Shown here: positions 1 to 8,420 of the stretch, piece by piece | Layout: each line of letters opens with the position of its first letter | Position numbering within the stretch: position 1 is the first letter of the stretch | DNA from: Bacillus sp. ISL-51 | Lineage (GTDB): Bacteria; Bacillota; Bacilli; Bacillales; Bacillaceae | Length of the DNA: 64,000 bases | Direction: 5' to 3' | Assembly: GCF_018613535.1 (NCBI RefSeq) | Contig: NZ_JAGGQB010000005.1 | Coordinates: forward strand, 434,001-498,000 | Notes under the pieces: generated by a model | Told to the model about the DNA's origin: nothing | The model's input: only the letters and a program-made list of their open reading frames with translations | Database searches by the model: none | Made by a program: the position numbers and the translations under genes

Positions 1-298
1 GCATTTCCAGAATGTAAACGTGATTTTCCCAGATGATTTTGTCGTTCACACGCAAAACGGCAGCTATCGGAAAATGAACGAGAAACCGCTGATACACCTT
101 GTGATCAGGCTCAAGCTGGATGAGCTGCTGCTGTTTTTCAGTGAAGCAGCACGGCACGTCATGTTCATCAGGCGTATCAGGATAAGTGAAAACAGGCTGG
201 AGCTTTTGCGCGGGAATTCCGAAGCGTCCGCTCTCCGGAACCGACTCCGTCTCATGATAAATATCACACCTGTCAGTAAGCAGCCGTTCGTAGCTCAT
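1..298 (-). CDS. xkdH: PBSX head-completion protein XkdH, 3' end cut by window
   Basis: The reverse strand from the ATG at 298 reads open to the window edge and begins MSYERLLTDRCDIYHE. It later contains QLIQLEPDHKVYQRFLVHFP and IIWENHVYIL. This matches my recollection of PBSX XkdH (YqbH-like, about 118 aa), a head-tail connector or stopper-type morphogenesis protein. Its ATG overlaps the stop of the upstream gene in an ATGA junction, so the two are translationally coupled. The C-terminal end lies outside the window. Function is inferred from the family and its place after the capsid gene. Confidence 0.85.
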   Translation of the reverse strand, partial: MSYERLLTDRCDIYHETESVPESGRFGIPAQKLQPVFTYPDTPDEHDVPCCFTEKQQQLIQLEPDHKVYQRFLVHFPIAAVLRVNDKIIWENHVYILEM

Positions 299-678
299 AA
301 CGTTCTCACCTTTACGCTTGAAGAAACCGGAGAATAGCCGGGCGTGACATAATCACTGAGCAGATGGTACACCGCGGGTTTTTCGATTCCGCCTTGTGCT
401 GCCACTGTATAAGAGTAATCACCTATTTTTTCAGACTGATAGGCGGAAGCGGCTGCTTCATTCTGATTCAAAAGCGCAAAATACTGGGCGAGCTTTAATA
501 TCGCGAGTTTCGCTTTTTCAGGGAGCGGTGCGTACACGGGATCAGTAAACTGATGACCCGTCAGCCTTGCCGCTTCTGCCTCCGCCTCCAGAATATCCTG
601 CACGAGCAATGACTCAGGCCTGTTTTTGACTTGATCATAAACCGAGTACGAGGCAACGTCAGACGGCTGAATTAACAT
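295..678 (-). CDS. YqbG-like head-tail adaptor (DUF3199 type)
   Basis: This 127-residue protein begins MLIQPSDVASYSVYDQVKNR. It has a helical body of the gp6/YqbG head-tail adaptor kind: an acidic/alanine-rich helix followed by PEKAKLAILKLAQYFALLNQ. Such proteins bind the portal ring and help complete the head. It lies between the capsid gene and xkdH, the position yqbG holds in the skin element. As I recall, B. subtilis 168 PBSX has xkdH directly after xkdG, so this may be an extra gene relative to that prophage. Family assignment is by recognition and gene order, not a search. Confidence 0.7.
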   Translation of the reverse strand: MLIQPSDVASYSVYDQVKNRPESLLVQDILEAEAEAARLTGHQFTDPVYAPLPEKAKLAILKLAQYFALLNQNEAAASAYQSEKIGDYSYTVAAQGGIEKPAVYHLLSDYVTPGYSPVSSSVKVRTL

Positions 679-698
679 AGCTGCCCCACCTCCATTTG

Positions 699-1634
699 TT
701 ATTCTTTGACGTTAATAATTTTCGCGCTTGCATCTTCTTCTTCAAACTTGCTGTCAAGTTTAGCAGTTAAGACAATGATAAATTTACGGCTGCGAATATC
801 CTTATCGACTTCAATTCTGATATTTCGGGAGAAGCCGAGAATGATATTTTTCGGATGGGTTAAAATGATATCAGACGCATCATACTGAGCGTCTCCTTCT
901 CCGGCTGTATACGGCTGCAGGTTGGAAATCCCTTTAACAGGGACGCCGAATGCCGAAGACAACCCGCCTTGCACCGCGAGATCCCCTAAGCCGGTTTGAC
1001 GATCAGCCACCCGGTCTTTCCATTCAATCTCCATGCCTTGAGATGTATAAAACCTGAATTCCTGAGGAAGACGCAAATATTTAGCAGGCACCGCCTTTAA
1101 ACCTTTTTTGAAAGTGGCTCTGGACAGTTCTTCCCCCTTAACGTCAATGACGTGAGAAACGGCCTGCTTGCGGATCCCGTCAAGCTGTGCAAGATACGGA
1201 TCAGATGAAGATGTATCGCCGTTTACGACAAGTTCTTCAATATCCACTGCCGCCCGTTCGGCTAAAATCTGCATGATCGTCTGCTGCAAGCCGTCTTTTT
1301 CAATGTTATTTTCAAGCGTGTCATACGTAATGTTAATTTCCGCGATGACTTCCTTCGTATTCAGCTGAACCGTGCTTGTTGACGGAACGGTCAGCTCATC
1401 ATTTGATAAAGCCTTTCCTTCTTCAGCGGCCCGCAGGATACGCTGGCCGAAACCGATTTTTTCAAATTTCTGCGAGTCGTTTTCCATTTGGATGACACGC
1501 GATTCACTGAAAATGGTCGGCGTGTTCTGCACCATTCGGATAAAAGCCGATGCTTGTGCAGGATTCATTAATCCGCCGCTTTTTAAAGCAGAAAGTGACA
1601 TTTCCGCTTTTCTGATGATATCTTGATTTCTCAC
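699..1634 (-). CDS. xkdG: PBSX major capsid protein XkdG
   Basis: A 311-residue HK97-fold-type capsid protein, close in sequence to B. subtilis XkdG. Shared stretches include [31 protein letters not shown] and [13 protein letters not shown]. An ATG-initiated frame extends further upstream to 1679, but the start is set at the GTG at 1634. It has an AAGGAGG sequence eight bases upstream, gives [14 protein letters not shown], and matches the 311-aa length I recall for the family. The longer frame would overlap xkdF. It assembles the PBSX head, which packages about 13 kb of host DNA. Confidence 0.93.
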   Translation of the reverse strand: MRNQDIIRKAEMSLSALKSGGLMNPAQASAFIRMVQNTPTIFSESRVIQMENDSQKFEKIGFGQRILRAAEEGKALSNDELTVPSTSTVQLNTKEVIAEINITYDTLENNIEKDGLQQTIMQILAERAAVDIEELVVNGDTSSSDPYLAQLDGIRKQAVSHVIDVKGEELSRATFKKGLKAVPAKYLRLPQEFRFYTSQGMEIEWKDRVADRQTGLGDLAVQGGLSSAFGVPVKGISNLQPYTAGEGDAQYDASDIILTHPKNIILGFSRNIRIEVDKDIRSRKFIIVLTAKLDSKFEEEDASAKIINVKE

Positions 1635-1660
1635 TCTAGAGTTCCTCCTTCTGACTGGGT

Positions 1661-2518
1661 TTAGAGCAGTCCGCTCCAAATGGATTTTTTGACCGGCTCT
1701 TGGCTGCCGCTCATGTCATCTTCCGTCTGCTTTGAAGCCCCTCTTGCTTTTTCAAGCGCTTCAATGCGTTTAATAATCGGCGCAAGCATGTCCTCAACAA
1801 GCTTTTTCAGCTTTTCATCATCAGACGGCGCAGATGACCCGTCTTGTGCGTCCGTGTTTTGGTCCATATTGTCAAGACGCTTCAACAGCGGATGCAGCGC
1901 GTGTTCAATGGATTCTCTCAAGTCTTCTTTTTTCATCTTTTTCAAGTCCTCTCCCTTGCGGTATCTGGATTTACGGTCGCGGTCCAGCAATTGCTTGACC
2001 ACGCCGAATAAGCCGGCTTGTTTTTCCTCCGGCTCTTCATATACGTCAGCGGTTCCCGCCATGCTGTAGCCGGTAATGACGCCGGCTTTAATTTGTTCCC
2101 ATACTTCATCGGATGCTTTCGTGACAAGCACCCACGATCCTTTTCGGATCTGTGCTCCGCCGATTTGAAAATCATCCGGTGCGACATATGACTCCACCAC
2201 CTCGCCGGTGCCGCCTTCAAAGTTATGATTCGTGTCAATATTTCGGGCATCGGCCAGAAATCCGTGAGCGGCCTTTTCAATTTCTTCAGCTGTCATATAG
2301 TCGCCGTGGGCATCGGGGACATCCGGCTCATAAACAATGCCGTAGACGAGCTTTTGCTCATCGGGCTCGCTTTTCGTAAACACCTGCACCTTTTTTTCAA
2401 ATGACGGGAGGCCGGCTGCTTTTGTGAAAAAAAATTCCGTCTGATTCGCCGCCTTATCCACGTAGCTCACAAAGCTGATGACGGCATTTCTCAATTCCCT
2501 CGGCACTAGATTTTTCAC
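1661..2518 (-). CDS. xkdF: PBSX prohead protease/scaffold XkdF
   Basis: A 285-residue protein of the XkdF family, described as a putative phage serine protease (Peptidase_S78_2). The N-terminal two thirds carry the [21 protein letters not shown] core, followed by [33 protein letters not shown] and [14 protein letters not shown]. The C-terminal third is charged and probably coiled coil (residues about 190-265), typical of a fused scaffolding segment. It lies between portal and capsid genes, the usual place for a maturation protease. The catalytic residues are not certain from sequence alone. Confidence 0.88.
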   Translation of the reverse strand: MKNLVPRELRNAVISFVSYVDKAANQTEFFFTKAAGLPSFEKKVQVFTKSEPDEQKLVYGIVYEPDVPDAHGDYMTAEEIEKAAHGFLADARNIDTNHNFEGGTGEVVESYVAPDDFQIGGAQIRKGSWVLVTKASDEVWEQIKAGVITGYSMAGTADVYEEPEEKQAGLFGVVKQLLDRDRKSRYRKGEDLKKMKKEDLRESIEHALHPLLKRLDNMDQNTDAQDGSSAPSDDEKLKKLVEDMLAPIIKRIEALEKARGASKQTEDDMSGSQEPVKKSIWSGLL

Positions 2519-2539
2519 CCCCTTTAAAGGACTGGTTCA

Positions 2540-3988
2540 TCATTTCTTTGCATTCTGATCTTGCGCCGCTTGTAATGGGGGACGGCTGTAAAACTCTTCC
2601 GGCCATTCCTCAAGCGTTTTGCCGAGCACTCTGCCTGCCAGATCACGCAAATCATTAGGCGAGACGGCACCGGCCGTGATGAATGGCGTGAGCACCTTCG
2701 CAATTTCAAGCGGATCACGAAAATCAGGACCCTTTAATGTCAGCTGCACATCATGAATGCCCAATTCAGGCAAAAACAAGGTGTTCAGCTTGTTGACAAG
2801 CGTTTTTCTCTCCGGCTGAAACACTTGCTCTTCCGTTATTTTCCGGGCGGTGTCCGCCGTCGCTTTGTTATATTCCTGCGCCTCGCCTGTATAAAGCGGC
2901 GGAAGGCGGAAGGCGGACCGGAGTTTATTTCTGCTCTTGTCGTCATATTCAAGAAACAGCGCATCATCCTGTAAAATTTCTGCAAGCGATTTGATTTCCA
3001 CGGAAACCGGTGTGATGTCTTCTCCGCCGTGAAGATCTTTTTCCTTGGCGATGCCTTCTGCCTCAATTAACAGAAACTTATGGGCGTTTTCCACCCCTTC
3101 CAAATCATTCATATAGTCTTGCAGCTCTTTATACGAGGTTTCAGACAGCATGCCGTTTTCGACCGTAATCGCAGCCGGCACGTGGCGGCCCTGCTTAAAA
3201 TACATGAAGTTAAGCTCTTCTGCTTTTCGCGCGCCGTATAGGTTGACGATATTGCCGACCCAGCGCGGAATGCCGTATGTGCCGCTGCCGATTTTCAGAT
3301 GAATCGCTTCATTTGCCTTGTATTGCTCAGACAGGGCGTTCACATATTCGCCGGTCCGCATGTCCATGATGCGCGGGTCGCCGTATTCTTTGAAGAAAAC
3401 TTTCCGGCCATTTTGCAATTGAACATATTTGCGGAAGCGCTTTTGCCTTTTGATCGTTTTGGACGTGCCGTTTTCTTCATAGGAAAACGTGACTTCAACA
3501 GGATCGGTTACGCCGCACACCCGCATATTTTTCACATCCAAATATTCGATCCCCGCCGGTTTTCCCGATCCGTCCCGAAGCACCTCCATAAAGCCGTTGC
3601 CCGTTTTTTCCCGGTCTTCAATCGCATACCCGAGAATCGTCTCGGCTGATTCGTCAAAGTGAAGACATTTGTAAAAGCTTTCAAGCTTCGTCCAGTTTTT
3701 TTCAGCCTGTTTCTTTTTAACCGGGGCCACATCTGAGCTGTTTATATCAAAGGTGTACTCGACATCAAATCCGAAGCCCGTAATGTTGACCCGATATGCA
3801 TCAATACATTGCTGAAGGATTGTAGAGTATTCGGCAATCGTTTTCAGCTCTATAATGTTATAAGGCGGAGAAATAATGTCTTCGCCGTAAAGGTCCGAAA
3901 ATTGATCATCGTACAGCTGTTTTGCCTGCGGCGCGGCCATATTTGATTTAAAAACGGTGGCTCTTACGCTTTGATTGTTCGGCACCAT
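2540..3988 (-). CDS. xkdE: PBSX portal protein XkdE
   Basis: A 482-residue phage portal protein forming the ring through which DNA enters the head. Visible features are the acidic/aromatic N-terminal part (DQFSDLYGEDIISPPYNI), the conserved YGIPRWVGNIVNLYGARKAE region near residues 240-260, and the C-terminal FRLPPLYTGEAQEYNKA segment typical of PBSX/SPP1-like portals. The ATG follows AAAGGAGGAGGTAA, which is embedded in the end of xtmB; the xtmB stop codon abuts the ATG. Length and order (terminase, portal, protease, capsid) support the call. Confidence 0.93.
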   Translation of the reverse strand: MVPNNQSVRATVFKSNMAAPQAKQLYDDQFSDLYGEDIISPPYNIIELKTIAEYSTILQQCIDAYRVNITGFGFDVEYTFDINSSDVAPVKKKQAEKNWTKLESFYKCLHFDESAETILGYAIEDREKTGNGFMEVLRDGSGKPAGIEYLDVKNMRVCGVTDPVEVTFSYEENGTSKTIKRQKRFRKYVQLQNGRKVFFKEYGDPRIMDMRTGEYVNALSEQYKANEAIHLKIGSGTYGIPRWVGNIVNLYGARKAEELNFMYFKQGRHVPAAITVENGMLSETSYKELQDYMNDLEGVENAHKFLLIEAEGIAKEKDLHGGEDITPVSVEIKSLAEILQDDALFLEYDDKSRNKLRSAFRLPPLYTGEAQEYNKATADTARKITEEQVFQPERKTLVNKLNTLFLPELGIHDVQLTLKGPDFRDPLEIAKVLTPFITAGAVSPNDLRDLAGRVLGKTLEEWPEEFYSRPPLQAAQDQNAKK

Positions 3989-5287
3989 TTACCTCCTCCT
4001 TTCTCGATTCGGGCGGGCCCGTTTCTGTGATGAATCTTTCAGATCCGCTACGTCGTAATCATCCAATGCGTACCAAATCGCTGAAAGTGTATGGGGATCA
4101 ATTGAAAATTCATCTTCCGACAGAGCGCCGTTTTTGTTCTTTGCATAGGTTAATGTTTGCAGTTCATAAATGGTATGCTGACAGCGGTCTGAGCAATAAA
4201 TGTTTCTGAACCGTTTCAGCTTTTTTGTGTATTGCAGCCGGGAGCCGGGAAACTTTTTCGCCGCGACCATGTGAAAGCCTTGCTGACGGAAATATTGAAT
4301 GCTTTTCGGCTCGGCTGAATCCGCTTTGATCAGCTCTTTTTTGTCTGCGAATTCGCGAAGCTCTTCAGCTGTTTTGTCATCGGTCATTTTGTTTTTATAA
4401 TATTCCCAGAAAATATAAAGCTCCTTGTTTTCCGGATCTACGGCAAGCCGAATAACGGCGTTGTATGACTCTTCAAAACCAAAATCCATGCCTGTCCGAA
4501 ACATCGGCTGCCTGATGCCTTCGATCCGCTGTTGTAAAACCTCATGTTTCATGACTTGAAACTGCGGAAACACACGGATGCCGTTTACGCCGAACTGTCC
4601 TTTGCGGGCAATTCGGTACAGATCAGGATCATATTGTTTTAAGCTGTCCAGCTGAGCAATGTAGCTTTCAGGCAAAAACATATTGTCGCAGGCGGTGGAA
4701 TGGTGGTAATACGTATCCCCTTTAATGACGGTGCCTTTTTCATACAGCTCCCGGTCATCCAATACGAACCGTTTGTTTTGCTCATCCTGAAAAAAATGCC
4801 GATACGTCCAATTGGAGGTGCCGACAGGATTTGTGGTGCATATCATGTGAAGCGAAAGCTCAGGATGCCGCAGACGGCCGATCAGCTCCTTAAAGCCCTC
4901 ATACTTCACCTCAGAGCATTCTTCAATCCAAATTAAAGAAATATGATGGATGGATTTTAATTTCGCCGGGTTGTCCATGCCCTTGAACATAACCCGGCTT
5001 CCGTTTGCAAATCTCAGCTGCATCGGTGAGGATACTGCCTTCACGGCATGTGCCAGCTCAAGCTCCTCGATGATATCCTCAAACAGCGCAAAGGTGGAAT
5101 CCCGATGCGTATCAAACACCTCGCGCACGACAAGCGCCGTCCGCTTTTCCTGAAGCAGCTTCAAGATGATTTTCAGCGCAGTGTGATAGCTTTTTGATGA
5201 GCCGTAGCCGCCGACGAGAAATTGGTACGTTTCATTCCAATTGAACAAATAATCCTCAAAGCGCGGGTTGACCGCTTTTTCCATCAT
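3989..5287 (-). CDS. xtmB: PBSX terminase large subunit XtmB
   Basis: A 432-residue Terminase_3-type ATPase/nuclease that drives DNA into the prohead. The N-terminal ATPase domain has the Walker-A-like [14 protein letters not shown] near residue 27 and the Walker-B-like LIWIEECSE near residue 118. The C-terminal nuclease part starts at about residue 263 with [16 protein letters not shown], whose Asp is the expected metal ligand. The start overlaps the xtmA stop by four bases, indicating coupled translation. In PBSX the enzyme packages chromosomal fragments rather than a phage genome. Confidence 0.93.
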   Translation of the reverse strand: MMEKAVNPRFEDYLFNWNETYQFLVGGYGSSKSYHTALKIILKLLQEKRTALVVREVFDTHRDSTFALFEDIIEELELAHAVKAVSSPMQLRFANGSRVMFKGMDNPAKLKSIHHISLIWIEECSEVKYEGFKELIGRLRHPELSLHMICTTNPVGTSNWTYRHFFQDEQNKRFVLDDRELYEKGTVIKGDTYYHHSTACDNMFLPESYIAQLDSLKQYDPDLYRIARKGQFGVNGIRVFPQFQVMKHEVLQQRIEGIRQPMFRTGMDFGFEESYNAVIRLAVDPENKELYIFWEYYKNKMTDDKTAEELREFADKKELIKADSAEPKSIQYFRQQGFHMVAAKKFPGSRLQYTKKLKRFRNIYCSDRCQHTIYELQTLTYAKNKNGALSEDEFSIDPHTLSAIWYALDDYDVADLKDSSQKRARPNRERRR

Positions 5288-6081
5288 GTCCGTTCCTCTT
5301 TCCGCGTGATCATAATATCAATCGGCTTTTGGGGGCCCTCTGTTTTTTCCAGCTTCTGCTGTGCCAGCTTTAATTTTTCATTTTCGATCTTTTGTTTAAA
5401 TTGATCCGGGAATAAGTCAAAATACAAGGAAAGCTTTTCGAGCGCCTTCATTTTGTCGGCAAGCTTAATGGCGATGCCTTCCTTGCCGAGTTTTGCTTCT
5501 GTCACAATCGTGCCGTCCACAAGACCCGAATCTTTTACGTCGACGTAGCTGATCTCCTGCATAATCGGATTGTCATTTTCATCAAACAGCGGCCCTGATT
5601 TTCCGAAGGCCTGAACCTCTTTTTTTCCGAATGTCACATAATCCGTGATGTCTGCGAAAGCGATTTTCACATACACTTGAAGGACGTCCATCGCTTCGAT
5701 AAACACTTTATTGACCATTTCCTTTTTCATGCGCCTGATTTCTCCGGCGACCTTTTCGTTTTTTAATAGCCTGCTTCCCGTCACATGTGCGCTGTCCGGA
5801 GAATACCCGGCTTTAATCGCGGATTGGGTGGCGTTAAAGCTTTTCACATAATAAAGGCAAAACAGCCGCTGGCGTTCGTTTAAATCATCATTGTCATAAG
5901 AGGCGTTTTTTCCGGGGCTTCTCTGTTTTTTATGTAACGCCTCTTTCCAGCGCCCTTCTTTTTTCCACCTGCCTATCGTCCTGGCGGATACGCCGGCTTC
6001 TTCGGCTACGGCCCGGTTTGTTATGCTGCCTTTATGCGCCTTATATACTGCAAATGCTTGTTCTCGCTGTGTGTTTTTCAT
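5284..6081 (-). CDS. xtmA: PBSX terminase small subunit XtmA
   Basis: A 265-residue terminase small subunit. An N-terminal helix-turn-helix ([20 protein letters not shown], residues about 23-42) should recognise DNA. The Terminase_2 core follows ([20 protein letters not shown], then [18 protein letters not shown]). It is the first gene of the late head operon, downstream of xpf and a terminator. In B. subtilis late PBSX transcription starts here under Xpf control; I infer the same but did not identify the promoter. Strongly similar to the B. subtilis protein. Confidence 0.93.
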   Translation of the reverse strand: MKNTQREQAFAVYKAHKGSITNRAVAEEAGVSARTIGRWKKEGRWKEALHKKQRSPGKNASYDNDDLNERQRLFCLYYVKSFNATQSAIKAGYSPDSAHVTGSRLLKNEKVAGEIRRMKKEMVNKVFIEAMDVLQVYVKIAFADITDYVTFGKKEVQAFGKSGPLFDENDNPIMQEISYVDVKDSGLVDGTIVTEAKLGKEGIAIKLADKMKALEKLSLYFDLFPDQFKQKIENEKLKLAQQKLEKTEGPQKPIDIMITRKEERT

Positions 6082-6124
6082 GTTACGGCATCACCGCCAC
6101 CTCCGACATGGATGTCTATAATAA

Positions 6125-6148
6125 AAAGCGGCTTCTTTCGGCCGCTTT
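6125..6148 (-). terminator. Rho-independent terminator after xpf
   Basis: Read on the minus strand, AAAGCGGC pairs with GCCGCTTT around an 8-base loop and runs into TTTTTATT. It lies between the end of xpf and the start of xtmA, separating the middle gene from the late operon. Confidence 0.75.
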
Positions 6149-6195
6149 CATGTTTTCGTCTATTCACTTCTAGGTGGCAAACGTATGACAAGACC

Positions 6196-6705
6196 TTAAG
6201 CAGGTGACTGTTTTCTTTCTTCCTGCTGCTTTTGTATTTTTAACAGCGCCCGTTTGATCGTCGTCTGTACGGTTGATTTCTTTACATTCAAAAGCGCCGC
6301 TATCCGTTCATAGGAAAAGCACTCTGCTTTGTGAAGGAGAAGCATTTCTTTTTCTCTATCTGTTAATAGGGTTAATGCTTCCCGTATTCTTATCCTGTCT
6401 TCTTCAGTGATGCTCCCGCTCGGTTCAAACATCATCGCTTGTGAATAGGATTCTATAATTCTCGGATCTTTAATCAGCATTCTTTGATAGGCATCTCTGC
6501 GGTCAATTGCTCTTCTTATGCCGGGCTGCCGTCCTTTCTCAAGCCATTCCGTGACATATTCTAAATCTGTAATGATTGTTCTGATTATTTTTTTGTCCTT
6601 CAGCTCTTCTGCCGAAAGTGCTGCTTCATCAGCTTCCTCCAGCTGCTTGTACCATTTTTTCGTTTGCTTCAGCGTGCGTTTATATTCAAATAATAAGTCT
6701 TCCAT
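6196..6705 (-). CDS. xpf: PBSX late-gene activator, sigma-70-like Xpf
   Basis: A 169-residue sigma-factor-like positive control protein. The C-terminal half is a sigma region-4 helix-turn-helix (LTDREKEMLLLHKAECFSYE, then RIAALLNVKKSTVQTTIKRA). The N-terminal half is helical and basic. The start chosen is the ATG at 6705 (MEDLLFEYKRTLKQTKKW), preceded by AGAGGAGGATC; a longer upstream frame has no comparable signal and would run into the terminator stem. In B. subtilis Xpf activates late PBSX transcription after SOS induction. It is bracketed by two terminators. Confidence 0.92.
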   Translation of the reverse strand: MEDLLFEYKRTLKQTKKWYKQLEEADEAALSAEELKDKKIIRTIITDLEYVTEWLEKGRQPGIRRAIDRRDAYQRMLIKDPRIIESYSQAMMFEPSGSITEEDRIRIREALTLLTDREKEMLLLHKAECFSYERIAALLNVKKSTVQTTIKRALLKIQKQQEERKQSPA

Positions 6706-6733
6706 GATATGATCCTCCTCTTTTCGGGAACAA

Positions 6734-6781
6734 AAAAAGGACACCAATCAATGCACAGATATGCGCAATTGATCAGTGTCC
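6734..6781 (-). terminator. Long-stem terminator between xtrA and xpf
   Basis: On the minus strand, GGACACTGATCAATTG pairs imperfectly with a CATTGATTGGTGTCC arm around a short loop and runs into TTTTTTTG. It ends the early operon before xpf. Confidence 0.7.
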
Positions 6782-6820
6782 GCAGGCTTTCCGTCTTGGA
6801 CGTATTCTGTTTTTAAAAAT

Positions 6821-7024
6821 CTAATTCAATTTATAGCCGATTTCGTATTCAACCCGGGCCAAATCTCCCTTTCTCGTTTCGACAAGCGTTTTGCCGTGCT
6901 CCGGCGCTTCGGCGAGCCATGCTTCCCCCTTCAGCCCGTCTACAATAATGACGCGCACCTTACCTTCCTTTAATTGGCTTTGCAATGTCGTTGTTTCGAT
7001 GTTTGCCAGTTTTTTAGGATTCAT
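6821..7024 (-). CDS. xtrA: PBSX early protein XtrA
   Basis: A 67-residue protein starting MNPKKLANIETTTLQSQLKE and containing VIIVDGLKGEAWLAEAPEHG. This matches the XtrA family of small PBSX proteins. Its function is unknown. The gene overlaps the end of the upstream 113-aa gene by eleven bases and is the last gene of the early operon before a terminator, directly upstream of xpf as in B. subtilis. Confidence 0.85.
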   Translation of the reverse strand: MNPKKLANIETTTLQSQLKEGKVRVIIVDGLKGEAWLAEAPEHGKTLVETRKGDLARVEYEIGYKLN

Positions 7025-7355
7025 GATAAAAGTCCTCCGTCTGTTTTGTTATTTGTATGTCGTTTATGATGTGTTCGAGCTCACGAATGAACTCTTCCTT
7101 CCCCTCGGAAAGCTCTCCCTTTAACATGTGAAGAGCCGTTTCAGCCGCTTCATAAAGCTCCGGGGCTTTGGCCATCAATGCGGCGTTTATTTGCTGTGAG
7201 TATGAGCTTAAGTTGAAAACGGCTGCAATGAGCCTGCCGTTTGAATAAGGGAATCTTTCCCTGTCCGCTTCATTGTAAGCGGAATAAATGTAAATTGGTT
7301 TTTCTTCTCCGCTGTTTACGGCCCGCCATGGGGCGGGACTGTTTTCTAATTGCAA
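7014..7355 (-). CDS. Hypothetical early prophage protein, 113 aa
   Basis: The protein starts MQLENSPAPWRAVNSGEEKP and continues IYIYSAYNEADRERFP, then SQQINAALMAKAPELYEAAE and an acidic helical tail. The pattern 'AANAxLMAxAPELYEAA' is common in small phage proteins of unknown function, and the PAPWR-like N-terminus is typical of them. It lies in the early operon where B. subtilis PBSX carries xkdD. I cannot say whether it is homologous to XkdD. It overlaps xtrA. Confidence 0.7.
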   Translation of the reverse strand: MQLENSPAPWRAVNSGEEKPIYIYSAYNEADRERFPYSNGRLIAAVFNLSSYSQQINAALMAKAPELYEAAETALHMLKGELSEGKEEFIRELEHIINDIQITKQTEDFYHES

Positions 7356-7364
7356 TGAATGTCC

Positions 7365-7460
7365 TCACTTTCCGTCGGCTTCATGCCACGATTCAATTTG
7401 CTTTTCGATCCGTTTAGCCCGGAACAGCAGGCAAAAAAGCCATTTTATATATTTATACAT
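7365..7460 (-). CDS. Tiny prophage protein, 31 aa
   Basis: An ATG at 7460 gives MYKYIKWLFCLLFRAKRIEK and then QIESWHEADGK before a TGA. The N-terminal half is hydrophobic and aromatic, and could be a single membrane-associated helix with basic residues after it. It overlaps the end of the 55-aa zinc-finger gene by eight bases and ends nine bases before the next gene, so it fits a tightly packed early operon. It is too short for firm support, and no function can be assigned. Confidence 0.45.
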   Translation of the reverse strand: MYKYIKWLFCLLFRAKRIEKQIESWHEADGK

Positions 7461-7620
7461 GTGCACCCAGCCTCGCTTTACCGGCTTGAACCATTTGCTC
7501 CAGCCGGTTGATGACCGGTGTTAAATCAGCGCCTGCTTTGCAGTTTGGGCACGGGTGAAAGACAGCTCCGAAAGCAGTCGCTTTGACGATGACTTTTTTC
7601 GTTCGGCACAGTTTACACAT
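7453..7620 (-). CDS. Small zinc-ribbon prophage protein, 55 aa
   Basis: The ATG at 7620 overlaps the xkdC stop codon as TAATG, a strong sign of coupled translation. The protein begins MCKLCRTKKVIVKATAFG and continues with an HPCPNCKAG knuckle, so two Cys-x-x-Cys pairs (residues 2/5 and 24/27) could bind one zinc. The C-terminal half is helical. Small zinc-ribbon proteins of this type occur in early operons of Bacillus prophages; the role is unknown. It was found by reading the junction. Confidence 0.65.
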   Translation of the reverse strand: MCKLCRTKKVIVKATAFGAVFHPCPNCKAGADLTPVINRLEQMVQAGKARLGAHV

Positions 7621-8420
7621 TACCTCGCCCCCTCTAATCTGTGGTTCAGTTCATACGGATTTCCTTTAATAATGACTAAATAGTCGCTGCACATTTCATA
7701 AATTCTGGTCCCCAGCGCCTCATCAATCCGCACAAGCTCGTCACAGGCAAGCTCGCTGGAAAGAAGGATCGGCTTATGATTTAAGTAGCGGTAATTAATG
7801 ACGGCATACATCTGTTCAATCTGCCAGTCGGTCGCCCGCGGTTTTCCGTTTAACGGTTTAAACAAGTCATCTATAAAGAGCACATCAACCTGCTTCATGC
7901 GGGAAAGCTTTGCGTCCAGCAGGTCAAAATCATTTTTTAAATCCGTAAACCCCTCCACAAACGGAAAATACACAACCGGGGTTTGCTTTTGTTTCATGAC
8001 ATCATTGCTGAGAGCGGTAAGAAGATGCGTTTTTCCCGTTCCCGGCCGTCCCAAAAGGGCGATGCTGTTTTTCCGGCTGTTTTTGATCCTGTCAAAGTTC
8101 TCAATAAATTCAAGCGCACAGTCATAAGCATCGATGACGGCCTGCGGCTTTCCTGAGGTTCGAAACCCCTTGAAATTCAGCTTCCTGAAGGCATCGGTGA
8201 TTTCACTTGCGCCAAGCAAACGCTTCACTTTCCGATCATCGGCGCAGCCGCACTTCACCCATACATCCGTTCCGTTTTGCATTCTGAGAAACCCGCCCTG
8301 ATCTTTACAGAGCTGACAGTCATAGCGGCTTTCGTCTGATTCGCCCGGTCTGTCCGCCAGTAATGGACGTTTCCCGTTTTTCAGGTCGGCAAGAATCTGC
8401 TCGATTGTTCGTTTTGTCAT
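7620..8420 (-). CDS. xkdC: PBSX DnaC-like helicase-loader ATPase XkdC
   Basis: A 266-residue AAA+ protein of the DnaC/IstB type. The N-terminus has a four-cysteine zinc module (CQLCKDQGG near residue 36, then KCGCADDRK). The ATPase core has Walker A LLGRPGTGKTHLLTAL near residue 123 and Walker B VDVLFIDDLFKP. The C-terminal sensor part contains YLNHKPILLSSE and ALGTRIYEM. It probably loads the host replicative helicase for prophage replication. Its start lies about 100 bases inside the end of xkdB; I recall both protein ends being the same in B. subtilis, so the overlap looks genuine. Confidence 0.92.
   Translation of the reverse strand: MTKRTIEQILADLKNGKRPLLADRPGESDESRYDCQLCKDQGGFLRMQNGTDVWVKCGCADDRKVKRLLGASEITDAFRKLNFKGFRTSGKPQAVIDAYDCALEFIENFDRIKNSRKNSIALLGRPGTGKTHLLTALSNDVMKQKQTPVVYFPFVEGFTDLKNDFDLLDAKLSRMKQVDVLFIDDLFKPLNGKPRATDWQIEQMYAVINYRYLNHKPILLSSELACDELVRIDEALGTRIYEMCSDYLVIIKGNPYELNHRLEGAR

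Noticed and set aside
20-337. 105-codon plus-strand reading frame
   Set aside because: It is opposite xkdH and the adaptor gene, which match known phage proteins; no ribosome site.
1635-1679. N-terminal extension of the capsid protein to an ATG at 1679
   Set aside because: It overlaps xkdF, and the GTG at 1634 has the AAGGAGG site and gives the family length of 311.
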